The notes under the pieces are model-generated. The model had not been told where the DNA came from and did no database searches. It saw only the letters and a list, made by a program, of their open reading frames with translations. Source: Inhella proteolytica (GTDB lineage: Bacteria; Pseudomonadota; Gammaproteobacteria; Burkholderiales; Burkholderiaceae_C). From it: a stretch of 64,000 nt of DNA. The stretch covers positions 62,001 through 126,000 of the forward strand of contig NZ_JAEDAK010000002.1 of assembly GCF_016093275.1 (NCBI RefSeq), in the 5' to 3' direction. The translations under genes and the position numbers were made by a program. This document shows, piece after piece, positions 26,663-34,587 of the stretch (its first letter is position 1; each line of letters opens with the position of its first letter).

Positions 26663-26986
26663 TCAGGCGGTTTCGCTGTGGCGACCGGCCATCAGGATCG
26701 AGGCATGCAGGCGGGCCGACTGCTCGTTCACGCTGGGCTTGTGGCTGCTGGTCAGCAGGCTCCACACCAGATCGTCTTCCATGCGGAAGCGGCACAACAG
26801 GGTGCTGGAGCCGGCCAGCTTCATGATCTGCGCCGGCGAGAGCTGGGCCAGCAAGGTGGCCGTCTCTTCCGACAGGCCCAGGCGGTAGAGCGCCTGTTCG
26901 CGGTCGGCGCGGATCAGGCTCTGCGCCAGCATCAGGTACGAGAGGTTGGTCTCGCGGATCTCGGCCAGGATTTGGTCAGGGCTCAC
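26663..26986 (-). CDS. flhD: Flagellar transcriptional activator FlhD (GTG start)
   Basis: FlhD forms a ring with FlhC that activates class II flagellar promoters. The 107-residue product has the usual opening (ILAEIRETNLSYLMLAQSLI) and the LSPAQIMKLAGSSTLLCRFR segment. The best start is the GTG at 26986, preceded by AAGGAG at a good distance. The region upstream is short: the TPR-gene terminator lies only about 50 bases away, so any own promoter must overlap that terminator or transcription arrives from the TPR gene. Confidence 0.95.
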   Translation of the reverse strand: MSPDQILAEIRETNLSYLMLAQSLIRADREQALYRLGLSEETATLLAQLSPAQIMKLAGSSTLLCRFRMEDDLVWSLLTSSHKPSVNEQSARLHASILMAGRHSETA

Positions 26987-27042
26987 GGCTCGCTCCTTGT
27001 TTGAGCAGCGCCGCGAAGTGCGACGCCATGGAGCCAGATTCT

Positions 27043-27078
27043 GAAAAACGAAGAAAGGGCCCGAAATCAGGCCCTTTC
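27043..27078 (-). terminator. Rho-independent terminator of the TPR gene, close to flhD
   Basis: On the minus strand GAAAGGGCC (27078-27070) pairs with GGCCCTTTC (27061-27053) around an 8-base loop, followed by TTCGTTTTT. It should end the TPR transcript just upstream of flhD. Confidence 0.8.
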
Positions 27079-27134
27079 CAGCTGCGCCGTCAGCCTTTCC
27101 AGGCCCGGCTGTCAGACAAATTCCTACACGCCGG

Positions 27135-27635
27135 TCAGCGGCGCGGCTTGGAGAGCTGCTGCAGGCGCTTGAGTTCCGCCTTTACCACCGGCAGCAGCTC
27201 CGGCGCTTCGGCCAGCAGGCTGGCGCGGGGCTTGCCGCGCTGCAGCCGGCGCAGGATGCGCTGGGCTTCCTCCGCCTCGCCCAGGCCGCTGAGCGCAAAG
27301 CCGAGCGCGTACAGGCTGGGGCCGTGGGTGGGCTGCACCGCCAGCGCCCCGCGGGCGTAGGAGGCCGCGTGGGCCAGCTCACCGGCCGACAGCAGCAGCG
27401 CCGCCATGTCGGACTTGAGGTCGAAGCTGGCCGGCTGGGTGTTGAGTGCGCGCAGCAGCACCGTCACCCCATGCCCGAGCCGGCCGCGGGCCGCCTCGGC
27501 GTAGGCCGCGTTGCGCGCGGCGGCCAACAGCGCCATGGCCTCGTTCATGGATTGACCCGGCGCCGGCACCACGCCGGAGGCGGCCATGCGCTGGCCCAGG
27601 TCATTGGTGGGGGTCACGGTCGACAGTGCAGACAT
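27135..27635 (-). CDS. TPR-repeat protein of the late flagellar regulon
   Basis: The 166-residue product contains helices that look like two to three tetratricopeptide repeats (AARNAAYAEAARGRLGHGVT, PASFDLKSDMAALLLSAGEL, PTHGPSLYALGFALSGLGEA). It ends in a basic tail rich in lysine and arginine. Such proteins usually act as chaperones or scaffolds. I take the ATG at 27635; a longer frame upstream has no ribosome site. A perfect sigma-28 -35 with a fair -10 lies 63-89 bases upstream on the same strand, and a rho-independent terminator follows, so it is a monocistronic class III gene. Its job is unknown; a flagellin-export or flagellin-level role is only a guess. Confidence 0.75.
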   Translation of the reverse strand: MSALSTVTPTNDLGQRMAASGVVPAPGQSMNEAMALLAAARNAAYAEAARGRLGHGVTVLLRALNTQPASFDLKSDMAALLLSAGELAHAASYARGALAVQPTHGPSLYALGFALSGLGEAEEAQRILRRLQRGKPRASLLAEAPELLPVVKAELKRLQQLSKPRR

Positions 27636-27697
27636 GGCGGCGGCTCCGGGTTGGGCCTGCTGTGCAAGCCGCTGGATGAATACGAGGTGCGCCCGCG

Positions 27698-27724
27698 CGC
27701 TCGGCATCGGGCAAACAAACTTTA
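27698..27724 (-). promoter_or_regulatory. Sigma-28 (FliA)-type promoter of the TPR gene
   Basis: On the minus strand a perfect TAAAGTTT -35 (27724-27717), an 11-base spacer, and GCCGAGCG (5 of 8 matches to GCCGATAA) at 27705-27698. The gene starts at 27635. Confidence 0.7.
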
Positions 27725-28087
27725 GGAATTTCGCCCCCGGCTCAAGCGGCGGAATTGCGCTGCTTCAGCCACCCAGATCGCTGCCCAGGCGCCCCACCCC
27801 GCCCCACTTCCGCGCCGCCCCCGCCAAGATCACAATTAATTGGCACTTGAAGACCCTGCTTATCGAAAGATCGAGGGGATTGACAGTTGGCTCTTAAGTT
27901 CCTAAGGCGGCCTGCCGACAACCAACACAACGGATCTGGCGACGGATCACGTTGTCCGGCAGACCAGCTTCAGGCCCGAACCCCGCAAGGGGTCCAGACA
28001 GTGGAAGCGGAAGGGCCGGGCGGGGTCGCAAGACCTCTCCACGGGCCCATGCCGGGCCTTGTTCATCCGAGCTGAAAGGAACGCACC
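27725..28087. other. Divergent regulatory spacer between the TPR gene and fliC1
   Basis: This spacer of about 360 bases holds no open frame that I would call a gene. It carries the upstream part of two divergently oriented FliA-type promoters (minus-strand site at 27698-27724, plus-strand site at 27894-27921), an AT-richer stretch around 27830-27900 that contrasts with the GC-rich surroundings, and a fliC1 leader of about 150 bases after 27930. A small CCCC/GGGG hairpin (around 27979-27992) lies inside the leader. Confidence 0.6.
27894..27921 (+). promoter_or_regulatory. Sigma-28 (FliA)-type promoter of fliC1
   Basis: TTAAGTTC at 27894-27901 (6 of 8 to TAAAGTTT) and GCCGACAA at 27914-27921 (7 of 8 to GCCGATAA) with a 12-base spacer. 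The transcript would have a leader of about 150 bases before the fliC1 ATG at 28088. Confidence 0.72.
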
Positions 28088-28921
28088 ATGCCCGCCATCA
28101 TCAATACCAACATCACCTCGCTGAACGCGCAACGCAATGCCGCCGCCAGCCAGCAATCCTTGACTCTGGCCGTGCAACGGCTGTCGTCGGGCCTGCGGGT
28201 GAACTCCGCCAAGGACGACGCCGCCGGTCTGGCGATCTCGGAACGCATGAATGCCCAGGTCCGCGGCATGAATGTGGCCATCCGCAACGCCAATGACGGC
28301 ATCTCGCTGGCCCAGACGGCCGACGGCGCGCTGTCCAAGGTGGGCGACGCCCTGCAGCGCATGCGCGAACTGGCCGTGCAGGCCCGCAACGGCACCAACA
28401 CCGATGCCGACAAGACCTCGCTGGACCAGGAATACCAGCAGCTGGGCGCGGAAATCGGCCGCGTGCTGGGTGGTACCACCTTCAACGGCCAGACCATCGT
28501 CGGCGCCAATGCCGGTGACAAGGTCTTCCAGGTCGGCGCCAACACCACGGCCAACGACATCATCACGGTGACCACGACCGACATGACCGGCAATGCCGAC
28601 ATCACGGCCGTGACCGGTGGCAACCTGACCGGCGACTCCACCGCCCTGGCCACGGTGATCGACAACATCGACACCGCGCTGAACACGGTGAACAGCCAGC
28701 GCGCCACCTACGGTGCCGTGCAGAACCGCTTCGACGCCGTGATCAGCAACCTGATGGTCTCGTCCGAGAACCAGGCCGCCGCGAAGAGCCGCATCACCGA
28801 TGCCGACTTCGCCATCGAGACTGCCAACCTGAGCCGGGCCCAGATCCTGCAACAGGCAGGCACCTCGATGATTGCCCAGGCCAACGCCCTGCCGCAGCAA
28901 GTGCTGTCCTTGCTTCGATGA
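28088..28921 (+). CDS. fliC: Flagellin (first of three)
   Basis: The 277-residue protein has both conserved flagellin ends: N-terminal D0/D1 (MPAIINTNITSLNAQRNAAA, then LSSGLRVNSAKDDAAGLAIS) and C-terminal D1/D0 (FAIETANLSRAQILQQAGTS, then ALPQQVLSLLR). There is almost no variable D2/D3, so the filament subunit is short. It has its own sigma-28 promoter and AAGGA ribosome site, and a distal terminator follows. A section of 81 bases is almost identical to the next flagellin, pointing to recent duplication or gene conversion. Confidence 0.96.
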   Translation: MPAIINTNITSLNAQRNAAASQQSLTLAVQRLSSGLRVNSAKDDAAGLAISERMNAQVRGMNVAIRNANDGISLAQTADGALSKVGDALQRMRELAVQARNGTNTDADKTSLDQEYQQLGAEIGRVLGGTTFNGQTIVGANAGDKVFQVGANTTANDIITVTTTDMTGNADITAVTGGNLTGDSTALATVIDNIDTALNTVNSQRATYGAVQNRFDAVISNLMVSSENQAAAKSRITDADFAIETANLSRAQILQQAGTSMIAQANALPQQVLSLLR

Positions 28922-29032
28922 AGCCTGGCCGGCCTCGCTGACCTCTGGTGCAGCCGCCGGCCTCTCTGTCGCGCAAACGACGGAGCTCATCCAAGAAGCG
29001 GACAACCTGAGCCCACCAGCACAAGCCCCTCC

Positions 29033-29073
29033 TTGACCGCACCCCCAGCCCGCGCACGGGGGGCGGTCAATTT
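29033..29073 (+). terminator. Terminator downstream of fliC1
   Basis: TTGACCGC at 29033-29040 and the following C-tract pair with a G-tract and GCGGTCAA at 29063-29070, then TTT. The stem is 112 bases after the fliC1 stop and should separate fliC1 from fliC2. Confidence 0.7.
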
Positions 29074-29136
29074 CAGGACCCAGCGCCGGTCGGCCGTGAG
29101 AAAAGAACCCCAAACACCCCGCTATTCAGTATTCGG

Positions 29137-29164
29137 CTCAAGTCGCCCTCGCTCTCGACGAAAA
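29137..29164 (+). promoter_or_regulatory. Sigma-28 (FliA)-type promoter of fliC2
   Basis: TCAAGTCG (29138-29145) lies 11 bases from GACGAAAA (29157-29164), which matches GCCGATAA at 6 of 8. The same spacing occurs at fliD, fliS and fliE. It lies about 110 bases before the fliC2 ATG. Confidence 0.62.
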
Positions 29165-29273
29165 GGGATCCATCGGGATCGCAGCCGCTCAGCGGCCCCC
29201 AGTGCCAGCCGGCACCGGGCGCTCAAGCTGCATGCCGGTCTGTACCCCCGTTCTTCCTTGAGAGGAGTGCTTC

Positions 29274-30110
29274 ATGCCCGCCATCATCAATACCAACATC
29301 GCGTCCCTGAATGCGCAGCGCAATACGGCCATGAGCCAGGCTTCGCTGCTGATCTCGACCCAGCGCCTGTCCTCGGGCCTGCGCGTGAATTCGGCCAAGG
29401 ACGACGCGGCCGGCTTGGCGATCGCCGAGCGCATGAACGCCCAAGCCCGCGGCATGGCCGTGGCCATCCGCAATGCCAACGACGGCATCTCCTTGTCGCA
29501 GACGGCCGAAGGCGCGCTCTCCAAGGTGGGCGACGCCCTGCAGCGCATGCGCGAACTGGCCGTGCAGGCTCGCAACGGCACCAACACCGATGCCGACAAG
29601 GCATCGCTGGACAAGGAATTCCAGCAGCTCAATGCGGAAATCGGGCGCGTCCTGGCCGGCACCACTTTCAACGGCAAGGCCGTGGTGGGCGGGAATGCCG
29701 GCGATCAGGTCTTCCAGATCGGCGCCAACACCACGCCGAACGACATCATCACCGTCACCACCCAGGACTTCACGGCCGACCCGAACATCGTGGCAGTGGC
29801 CGCCGACAACCTGACCGGTGACGCCGCTGCCCTGGCCACGGTGATCGACAACATCGACTCCGCGCTGGACGCCGTGAACGGGGAGCGCGCCACCTACGGC
29901 GCGGTGCAAAACCGCTTCGAGGCCGTCATCAGCAACCTGATGGTGGCCTATGAAAATCAGGTGGCCGCGCGCAGCCGCATCATGGACGCCGACTTCGCCG
30001 TCGAGACCGCCAACCTGAGCCGCGCAAACATCCTGCAGCAGGCCGGCAATTCGATGATCGCGCAGGCCAACGCCCTGCCCCAAGGCGTGCTGACCCTGCT
30101 GCGTGGCTGA
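29274..30110 (+). CDS. fliC: Flagellin (second of three)
   Basis: The 278-residue flagellin closely resembles the first copy, with MPAIINTNIASLNAQRNTAM at the start, LSSGLRVNSAKDDAAGLAIA, and FAVETANLSRANILQQAGNS near the end (finishing GVLTLLRG). It is similarly short with no variable outer domains. GAGAGGAG is a strong ribosome site. A sigma-28 promoter lies upstream and an 80-base tandem repeat with hairpins follows the stop. Which of the three is the main filament subunit cannot be read from sequence. Confidence 0.96.
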   Translation: MPAIINTNIASLNAQRNTAMSQASLLISTQRLSSGLRVNSAKDDAAGLAIAERMNAQARGMAVAIRNANDGISLSQTAEGALSKVGDALQRMRELAVQARNGTNTDADKASLDKEFQQLNAEIGRVLAGTTFNGKAVVGGNAGDQVFQIGANTTPNDIITVTTQDFTADPNIVAVAADNLTGDAAALATVIDNIDSALDAVNGERATYGAVQNRFEAVISNLMVAYENQVAARSRIMDADFAVETANLSRANILQQAGNSMIAQANALPQGVLTLLRG

Positions 30111-30268
30111 GGCCGGAGCGAGAAGGGTCCTGAGGACCCTTCGACCCCGGCCGAAGGACGGCCACCATCTCGCGGCGGCCGGCTGGGCGAGGCCGTAGCG
30201 AGAAGGGTCCTGAGGACCTTTCGCCCCCGGCCGAGGGACGGCCGCCCTCTCGCGGCGGCCGGCTCGGA
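30109..30268 (+). repeat. Two 80-base tandem repeats with hairpins after fliC2
   Basis: Copy one spans 30109-30188 and copy two 30189-30268, with about eight or nine differences by eye; a third copy begins and decays at 30269. Each contains the hairpin GAAGGGTCC-TGA-GGACCCTTC (30122-30142 in copy one), so it likely ends or stabilises the fliC2 transcript. A further CGCCCG-CTA-CGGGCG hairpin lies at 30291-30305. The remaining spacer to fliC3 (30306-30450) shows no sigma-28 site I can defend, only an AAGGAG ribosome site before 30451. Confidence 0.8.
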
Positions 30269-30450
30269 GAGACCACAGCGAACTGAACTTCGCCCGCTAC
30301 GGGCGGGGATTGGCCGCTTTTCCAGGCTCTTATCGGCCCTTTGAGGCAGCGACCTCACTCCAAGAATCTGCGCCATAGAGACGGCCTTTGTGCCGCTCGA
30401 CGCCGCCGCCCTTTTCGTGCGCGGCGGCAAACGCAGCAAGGAGTGCCGTC

Positions 30451-31314
30451 ATGCCTCAGATCATCAATACGAACATCGCTTCGCTGAACGCGCAGCGCAA
30501 CCTGAACATGTCGCAGAACTCGCTGCTCACGGCGACGCAGCGGCTGTCATCGGGTTTGCGGGTCAATTCGGCAAAGGACGATGCGGCGGGCATGGCGATT
30601 GCCGAGCGCATGTACGCCCAGGCCCGCGGCATGGCGGTGGCCATGCGCAACGCCAACGACGGCATCTCGCTGGCCCAGGTGGCGGAAGGTGCGCTGGCCA
30701 AGGTCACCGAGAACCTGCAGCGCATGCGCGAATTGACCGTGCAGGCCCGCAATGCCACCAATTCCAGCAGCGACAAGGACTCGCTGGACAAGGAATTCGG
30801 CGAGCTGTCCAAGGAAATCCAGCGGATCATCCAGGGCACCACCTTCAACGGCAAGGCCATCCTGGCCCAGGCTGCGGGCACGCAGACCTTCCAGATCGGC
30901 CCCAACACCACGCCGAACGACATCATCGACTTCACCACCACCGACCTCTCGGTGGCGCCGGAGATCGTGACGGTGGCAGGCTCCGACAACGCCGGCTCCG
31001 GCCGCCGCGTCATCAACGGCACCACCACCATCGATGACCTGGCCGTCGTGATCCAGGAAATCGACACCGCCTTCGACCTGATCAACGGCGAACGCGCCAC
31101 CCTGGGCGCCCAGCAGAACCGCTTCGAGGCGGTGATCACCAATCTGCAGATCGCCTACGAGAACCAGATGGCCGCCCGCAGCCGCATCATGGACGCCGAC
31201 TACGCGGCCGAAACGTCCAACCTCAGCCGGGCCAACATCCTCCAGCAGGCCGGCACGGCGATGGTGGCGCAAGCCAACCAGCTGCCGCAGCAGGTGCTCC
31301 AGCTGCTGCGCTGA
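30451..31314 (+). CDS. fliC: Flagellin (third, more divergent)
   Basis: The 287-residue product keeps flagellin ends (MPQIINTNIASLNAQRNLNM and LSSGLRVNSAKDDAAGMAIA, closing with NLSRANILQQAGTAMVAQAN and QQVLQLLR). It differs more from the other two, for example by SSDKDSLDKEFGELSKEI in the D1 region. The start at 30451 has AAGGAG directly upstream; a longer in-frame start at 30388 would lack the conserved N-terminus and is rejected. No clear sigma-28 promoter was found in front of it, in contrast to the other flagellins. The next gene, fliD, has its own promoter. Confidence 0.95.
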   Translation: MPQIINTNIASLNAQRNLNMSQNSLLTATQRLSSGLRVNSAKDDAAGMAIAERMYAQARGMAVAMRNANDGISLAQVAEGALAKVTENLQRMRELTVQARNATNSSSDKDSLDKEFGELSKEIQRIIQGTTFNGKAILAQAAGTQTFQIGPNTTPNDIIDFTTTDLSVAPEIVTVAGSDNAGSGRRVINGTTTIDDLAVVIQEIDTAFDLINGERATLGAQQNRFEAVITNLQIAYENQMAARSRIMDADYAAETSNLSRANILQQAGTAMVAQANQLPQQVLQLLR

Positions 31315-31332
31315 ACGAAAAATTTTTCGTTC
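31313..31332. terminator. Perfect AT-rich palindrome at the fliC3 stop
   Basis: GAACGAAAAA and its reverse complement TTTTTCGTTC abut at 31313-31332, beginning inside the fliC3 stop codon. It can form an AT-rich stem in both directions but lacks a U-run beyond the arm, so terminator function is uncertain. Confidence 0.45.
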
Positions 31333-31338
31333 TGGGCC

Positions 31339-31365
31339 TAAAGTTGCCCGCAGCCCCGCCGATAC
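31339..31365 (+). promoter_or_regulatory. Sigma-28 (FliA)-type promoter of fliD
   Basis: TAAAGTTG at 31339-31346 (7 of 8) and GCCGATAC at 31358-31365 (7 of 8) with an 11-base spacer; the best full match in the window. fliD starts at 31434. Confidence 0.85.
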
Positions 31366-31433
31366 AGCCTGGGCGAACCTCCCATTTCGGGGCGTTCGCC
31401 CTGAGTGCATGAAGGAGAGCAAGGAGTTTCACC

Positions 31434-32867
31434 ATGGCCACCATCACTTCAGCCGGCATCGGCAGCGGCCTGGACGTCGAGACCCTGATCTCTCGGCTGG
31501 TGGCTGTCGAGCGCACGCCCATCCAGCAAATCCAGCAGCGCGCCACGGGCTTCAAGACCCAGCTGTCGGCCTACGGCAAGCTGCAGTCCAACCTCTCCAC
31601 CCTGCGTGACGCCGCGGCCCGCCTGACGCGCGCCGATACCTTCGGCGCCGTCACCGCCACCAGCAGCAACGCCACCACCGCCAGCGCCACCGCCGCCACG
31701 GGCACCACGGCCGGCAGCTACACCGTGCGGGTCGACAAGCTGGCCGCCGCCCAGTCGATCGCCACCAACGCCGTGCCCAGCGGTAGCGCCTTGGGCACCG
31801 GCACCATCACCATCGATTTCGGCTCCTACACGGACGACGGCATGGGCGGCTTCACTTTTGACGCCGACCCGACCCGCACCTCGGTGATCATCCCGGTCGC
31901 CACCGGCGAAGATGCGCTGGAGCAGATCCGCGACAAGATCAACGCGATGAAACGCGGCATCGTCGCGAGCGTGGTGTCCGATGCCAACGGCTCGCGCCTG
32001 GTGATGCGCGGCGTGGACCCCGGCGCCGCCAATGCCTTCCGCGTCAGCGTGGCCGATGACGACGGCAACAACACCGATACCAGCGGCCTCTCCGCCCTGG
32101 CCTACGACCTGGCCACCGGCGTCAACACCAGTTCCCGCAAGCAGGCGGCGCAAAACGCCGAGGCGAACATCGATGGCATCGACATCGTCTCGGCCACCAA
32201 TACCGTCACCGGCGCGGTGTCGGGCCTGACGATCACCCTGGGCAAGGTCAGTGCCGACCCGGTGACCCTGACCGTGGCACAGGACAAGTCCGCGATCAAG
32301 AAGTCCATCACCGATTTCGCCAACGCCTACAACGAGACCGTCAAGTTCCTGCGCGAGCAAAGCCGCTACGACCCCGGCAGCAAGACCGGCGGCCCGCTGC
32401 TGGGTGACAGCACAGCCACCAGCGTGCTCAACCAGTTGCGCGGCCTGGGCGGCGGCAACACCAGCCTGGGCGGCACCCTGACCCGCTTCGCCGAGATCGG
32501 CCTCGACCCGCAAAGCGACGGCACCTTCAAGGTGAACGACACCAAGCTGGATGCCGCGCTGGACAAGGGCAGCGACCTCAAGGCCTTCTTCTCGGCCGTG
32601 GATGAGCTCGAAGCCGGCAACAGCGGCCTGGCCGTGCGCCTGCGCAAGCTGACGGACGACCTGCTCTCGGTCGACGGGCGGGTGACGAACCGCCAGAAGG
32701 GCATCCAGACCCGCATCGACGAAGCCAGCAAGCAGGAAGCACAGGTGGAGCGCCGCGTAGAACTGGTGGAAAAGCGCCTGCGCGCGCAGTACACCGCGCT
32801 CGACGCCACGATGGGCAAGATGCAGGGCCTGTCGTCCTACCTCAACCAGCAGCTTCAGAAGCTCTGA
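31434..32867 (+). CDS. fliD: Flagellar filament cap protein FliD (HAP2)
   Basis: FliD caps the filament tip and folds incoming flagellin. The 477-residue product opens with the characteristic SAGIGSGLDVETLISRLVAV and contains long variable threonine/alanine-rich regions. It closes with coiled-coil-forming helices (GRVTNRQKGIQTRIDEASKQ, then RLRAQYTALDATMGKMQGLS) and SYLNQQLQKL. The ribosome site is AAGGAG. It is followed by a rho-independent terminator and then a new sigma-28 promoter for fliS, so fliD may be monocistronic. Confidence 0.96.
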   Translation: MATITSAGIGSGLDVETLISRLVAVERTPIQQIQQRATGFKTQLSAYGKLQSNLSTLRDAAARLTRADTFGAVTATSSNATTASATAATGTTAGSYTVRVDKLAAAQSIATNAVPSGSALGTGTITIDFGSYTDDGMGGFTFDADPTRTSVIIPVATGEDALEQIRDKINAMKRGIVASVVSDANGSRLVMRGVDPGAANAFRVSVADDDGNNTDTSGLSALAYDLATGVNTSSRKQAAQNAEANIDGIDIVSATNTVTGAVSGLTITLGKVSADPVTLTVAQDKSAIKKSITDFANAYNETVKFLREQSRYDPGSKTGGPLLGDSTATSVLNQLRGLGGGNTSLGGTLTRFAEIGLDPQSDGTFKVNDTKLDAALDKGSDLKAFFSAVDELEAGNSGLAVRLRKLTDDLLSVDGRVTNRQKGIQTRIDEASKQEAQVERRVELVEKRLRAQYTALDATMGKMQGLSSYLNQQLQKL

Positions 32868-32886
32868 GGCCAGCCCGTGGCAGCTG

Positions 32887-32919
32887 CGGCCACCTCCCCG
32901 ACGGGGCGGTGGCCGTTTT
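32887..32919 (+). terminator. Rho-independent terminator after fliD
   Basis: CGGCCACC at 32887-32894 pairs with GGTGGCCG at 32908-32915 (with inner CCCC/GGGG pairing), followed by TTTT. Confidence 0.8.
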
Positions 32920-33009
32920 GCTTTGGAGCCTCCACTGGGGCCTTGCCGGCGCCGTGCAATTGCCGTGAAATGCACCGATCGGAGGGCGCTTTCCCGCGCT
33001 GAAAGCGAC

Positions 33010-33036
33010 TCAAGTTGCCCCCCACCGCGCCGAAAA
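33010..33036 (+). promoter_or_regulatory. Sigma-28 (FliA)-type promoter of fliST
   Basis: TCAAGTTG at 33010-33017, an 11-base spacer and GCCGAAAA at 33029-33036 (7 of 8). fliS starts at 33061, giving a very short leader. Confidence 0.78.
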
Positions 33037-33060
33037 CCTGTCACACACAGGAATCCCACC

Positions 33061-33498
33061 ATGTACGGCCAAGCCTCCCCCTTTGCGCCCCGCCACTACC
33101 GGCCCAGCAATATGTACACGCGGGTGGGCCTCGAAACCGAGGTGCACGACGCCAGCCCGCACCGCCTGATCGCCATGCTGTTCGACGGCCTGTTCTCGGC
33201 CCTCGCGCAGGCGCAGGGCGCGCTGGAAGCGGGCGAGCGTGAGGTGAAGGCGCGGGCGCTGTCGCGCGCCGTCCGCATCCTCGATGAAGGCCTGAAGGCC
33301 GGTCTCAATCTGGAGGCCGGCGGACCACTGGCCCGCCAACTCAGCGAGCTCTACGCCTACGCCAGCCTGCGCCTGACCCAGGCCAATCTGCGCGACGACC
33401 TGGAGGCGATTCTTGAAGTGCGCAAGCTGCTGCAGCCGGTGCAGGAAGCCTGGGGAGCGATCGCTCCGCGGGTGGAGAGCAGCCCGGTCGCCGCTTGA
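33061..33498 (+). CDS. fliS: Flagellin-specific chaperone FliS
   Basis: FliS binds flagellin in the cytoplasm before export. The 145-residue product contains the family core (NMYTRVGLETEVHDASPHRL, then IAMLFDGLFSALAQAQGALE) and two further helices with RAVRILDEGLKAGLNLEAGG. The start at 33061 is chosen because it begins MYGQASPF and follows CAGGAAT. A longer frame from 32923 would run through the promoter. fliT follows after 33 bases. Confidence 0.95.
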   Translation: MYGQASPFAPRHYRPSNMYTRVGLETEVHDASPHRLIAMLFDGLFSALAQAQGALEAGEREVKARALSRAVRILDEGLKAGLNLEAGGPLARQLSELYAYASLRLTQANLRDDLEAILEVRKLLQPVQEAWGAIAPRVESSPVAA

Positions 33499-33531
33499 TC
33501 CTTTCCCCTCTGCCTTTGAACGCTGCCGCCC

Positions 33532-33831
33532 ATGAACGCCCAACTCCTTAGCTATTACGAAGCCATCGAACAGGCCAGCGCCCAAATGCTTTCCGCCGCC
33601 CGTCAGGGCGATTGGGATGAAGTGGTCCGGATGGAAGGGGCCTGCGCCCTGCTGATCTCGCAGCTCAAGACGGCTGCCGACACGCAGACCCTGGCCAGTG
33701 ACGAGGCGCCGCTGAAGGCGCGCATCATGCAGCGCATCCTGCTGAACGACGCCGAGATCCGCCAGTTGGCCGAACCCTGGATGGACGAGCTGGGCCTGCG
33801 CGCCCAGACCAAGGGGCAGACCGTACACTGA
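33532..33831 (+). CDS. fliT: FliT-like flagellar export chaperone
   Basis: The 99-residue helical product (MNAQLLSYYEAIEQASAQML, DWDEVVRMEGACALLISQLK, and a closing ARIMQRILLNDAEIRQLAEP) fits FliT in size, helix pattern and place directly after fliS. FliT is the export chaperone of FliD and in enterobacteria also inhibits FlhDC. Sequence identity in FliT is low between groups, so the call rests on context as well. No clear ribosome site is seen before the ATG. Confidence 0.85.
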   Translation: MNAQLLSYYEAIEQASAQMLSAARQGDWDEVVRMEGACALLISQLKTAADTQTLASDEAPLKARIMQRILLNDAEIRQLAEPWMDELGLRAQTKGQTVH

Positions 33832-33873
33832 TTCGGCCCTGCCGCCCCCTCACCCCTCGGGGCCTACCGCCCC

Positions 33874-34587
33874 ATGAATCGTCCCGAAGCCCTCGCCGAT
33901 CTCGACATCGCGAACCCCGCCGAAATCGGCGCCTGGTTCCAGGATTTGGCGGACGAGCAGGCCAGCGTCCATCTGGAAGGCCCGGCCGGCCAGACCTGGA
34001 CCTTGCAAGCCCAGCGGGTGCAGCCCGGCAGCCATGCCCTGGAGCTGCGCCTGCCCAGCCTCAAGCCCGAAGCGCCCGCCTGGGTGCTGCAGGGCCCGGT
34101 GCAGGCCCACGCCACGCTGAACCGCATCCGCCTGGACTTCGAGCTGCCCGCCGCACGCGAGCTGCGTGTCAACGGCGGCTTGCCCCTGCTCTGCCTGCCG
34201 CTGCCGGCGCTGCTGCGCCGGCACCAGCGCCGCCAGGCGTTCCGCGTACAGCCCACCAGCCTGCACCACCCCCGCGCCTGGCTGCCCCGCCCAGGCGCGC
34301 TGCCCCTGTGCCTGCGCACCGCCGATCTGAGCGCCGGCGGCCTGTCTCTGCTCTGGCCGGCGAGCCAGCCGCTGCCGCACCCCGGCGACCTGCTGCCCGG
34401 CGTGGAGCTGGAGCTCGGGCGTGACCAGCGGGTGGCGCTGCAGCTGCAGGTCCAGCACCTGGACGAAACCCGCGCCGAGCCCGATCCGCGGGTGGGCTGC
34501 GCGTTCGTTGGCCTCAGCCCGCAGACCGAGCGGCAGCTAGCGCTGTACCTGGACAATCTGCAGCGCCGCCAGCGGGGATTGCGATGA
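33874..34587 (+). CDS. YcgR-like flagellar brake protein with PilZ domain
   Basis: The 237-residue protein has the two-part YcgR layout: an N-terminal YcgR_2-type domain (about 15-110) and a C-terminal PilZ domain. The PilZ domain holds the cyclic-di-GMP-binding pattern with R120xxxR124 (RRQAFR) and DLSAGG at 151-156. In enterobacteria YcgR binds cyclic-di-GMP and slows the motor through FliG/MotA. Its presence beside fliST and the many cyclic-di-GMP enzymes in this window make motor control the natural reading. It overlaps the following pseudopilin gene by four bases. Confidence 0.88.
   Translation: MNRPEALADLDIANPAEIGAWFQDLADEQASVHLEGPAGQTWTLQAQRVQPGSHALELRLPSLKPEAPAWVLQGPVQAHATLNRIRLDFELPAARELRVNGGLPLLCLPLPALLRRHQRRQAFRVQPTSLHHPRAWLPRPGALPLCLRTADLSAGGLSLLWPASQPLPHPGDLLPGVELELGRDQRVALQLQVQHLDETRAEPDPRVGCAFVGLSPQTERQLALYLDNLQRRQRGLR

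Noticed and set aside
30330-30337. Reverse-strand GCCGATAA upstream of fliC3
   Set aside because: It faces the wrong way for fliC3, and no TAAA or TCAAG -35 lies at the right distance, so I treat it as a chance match.
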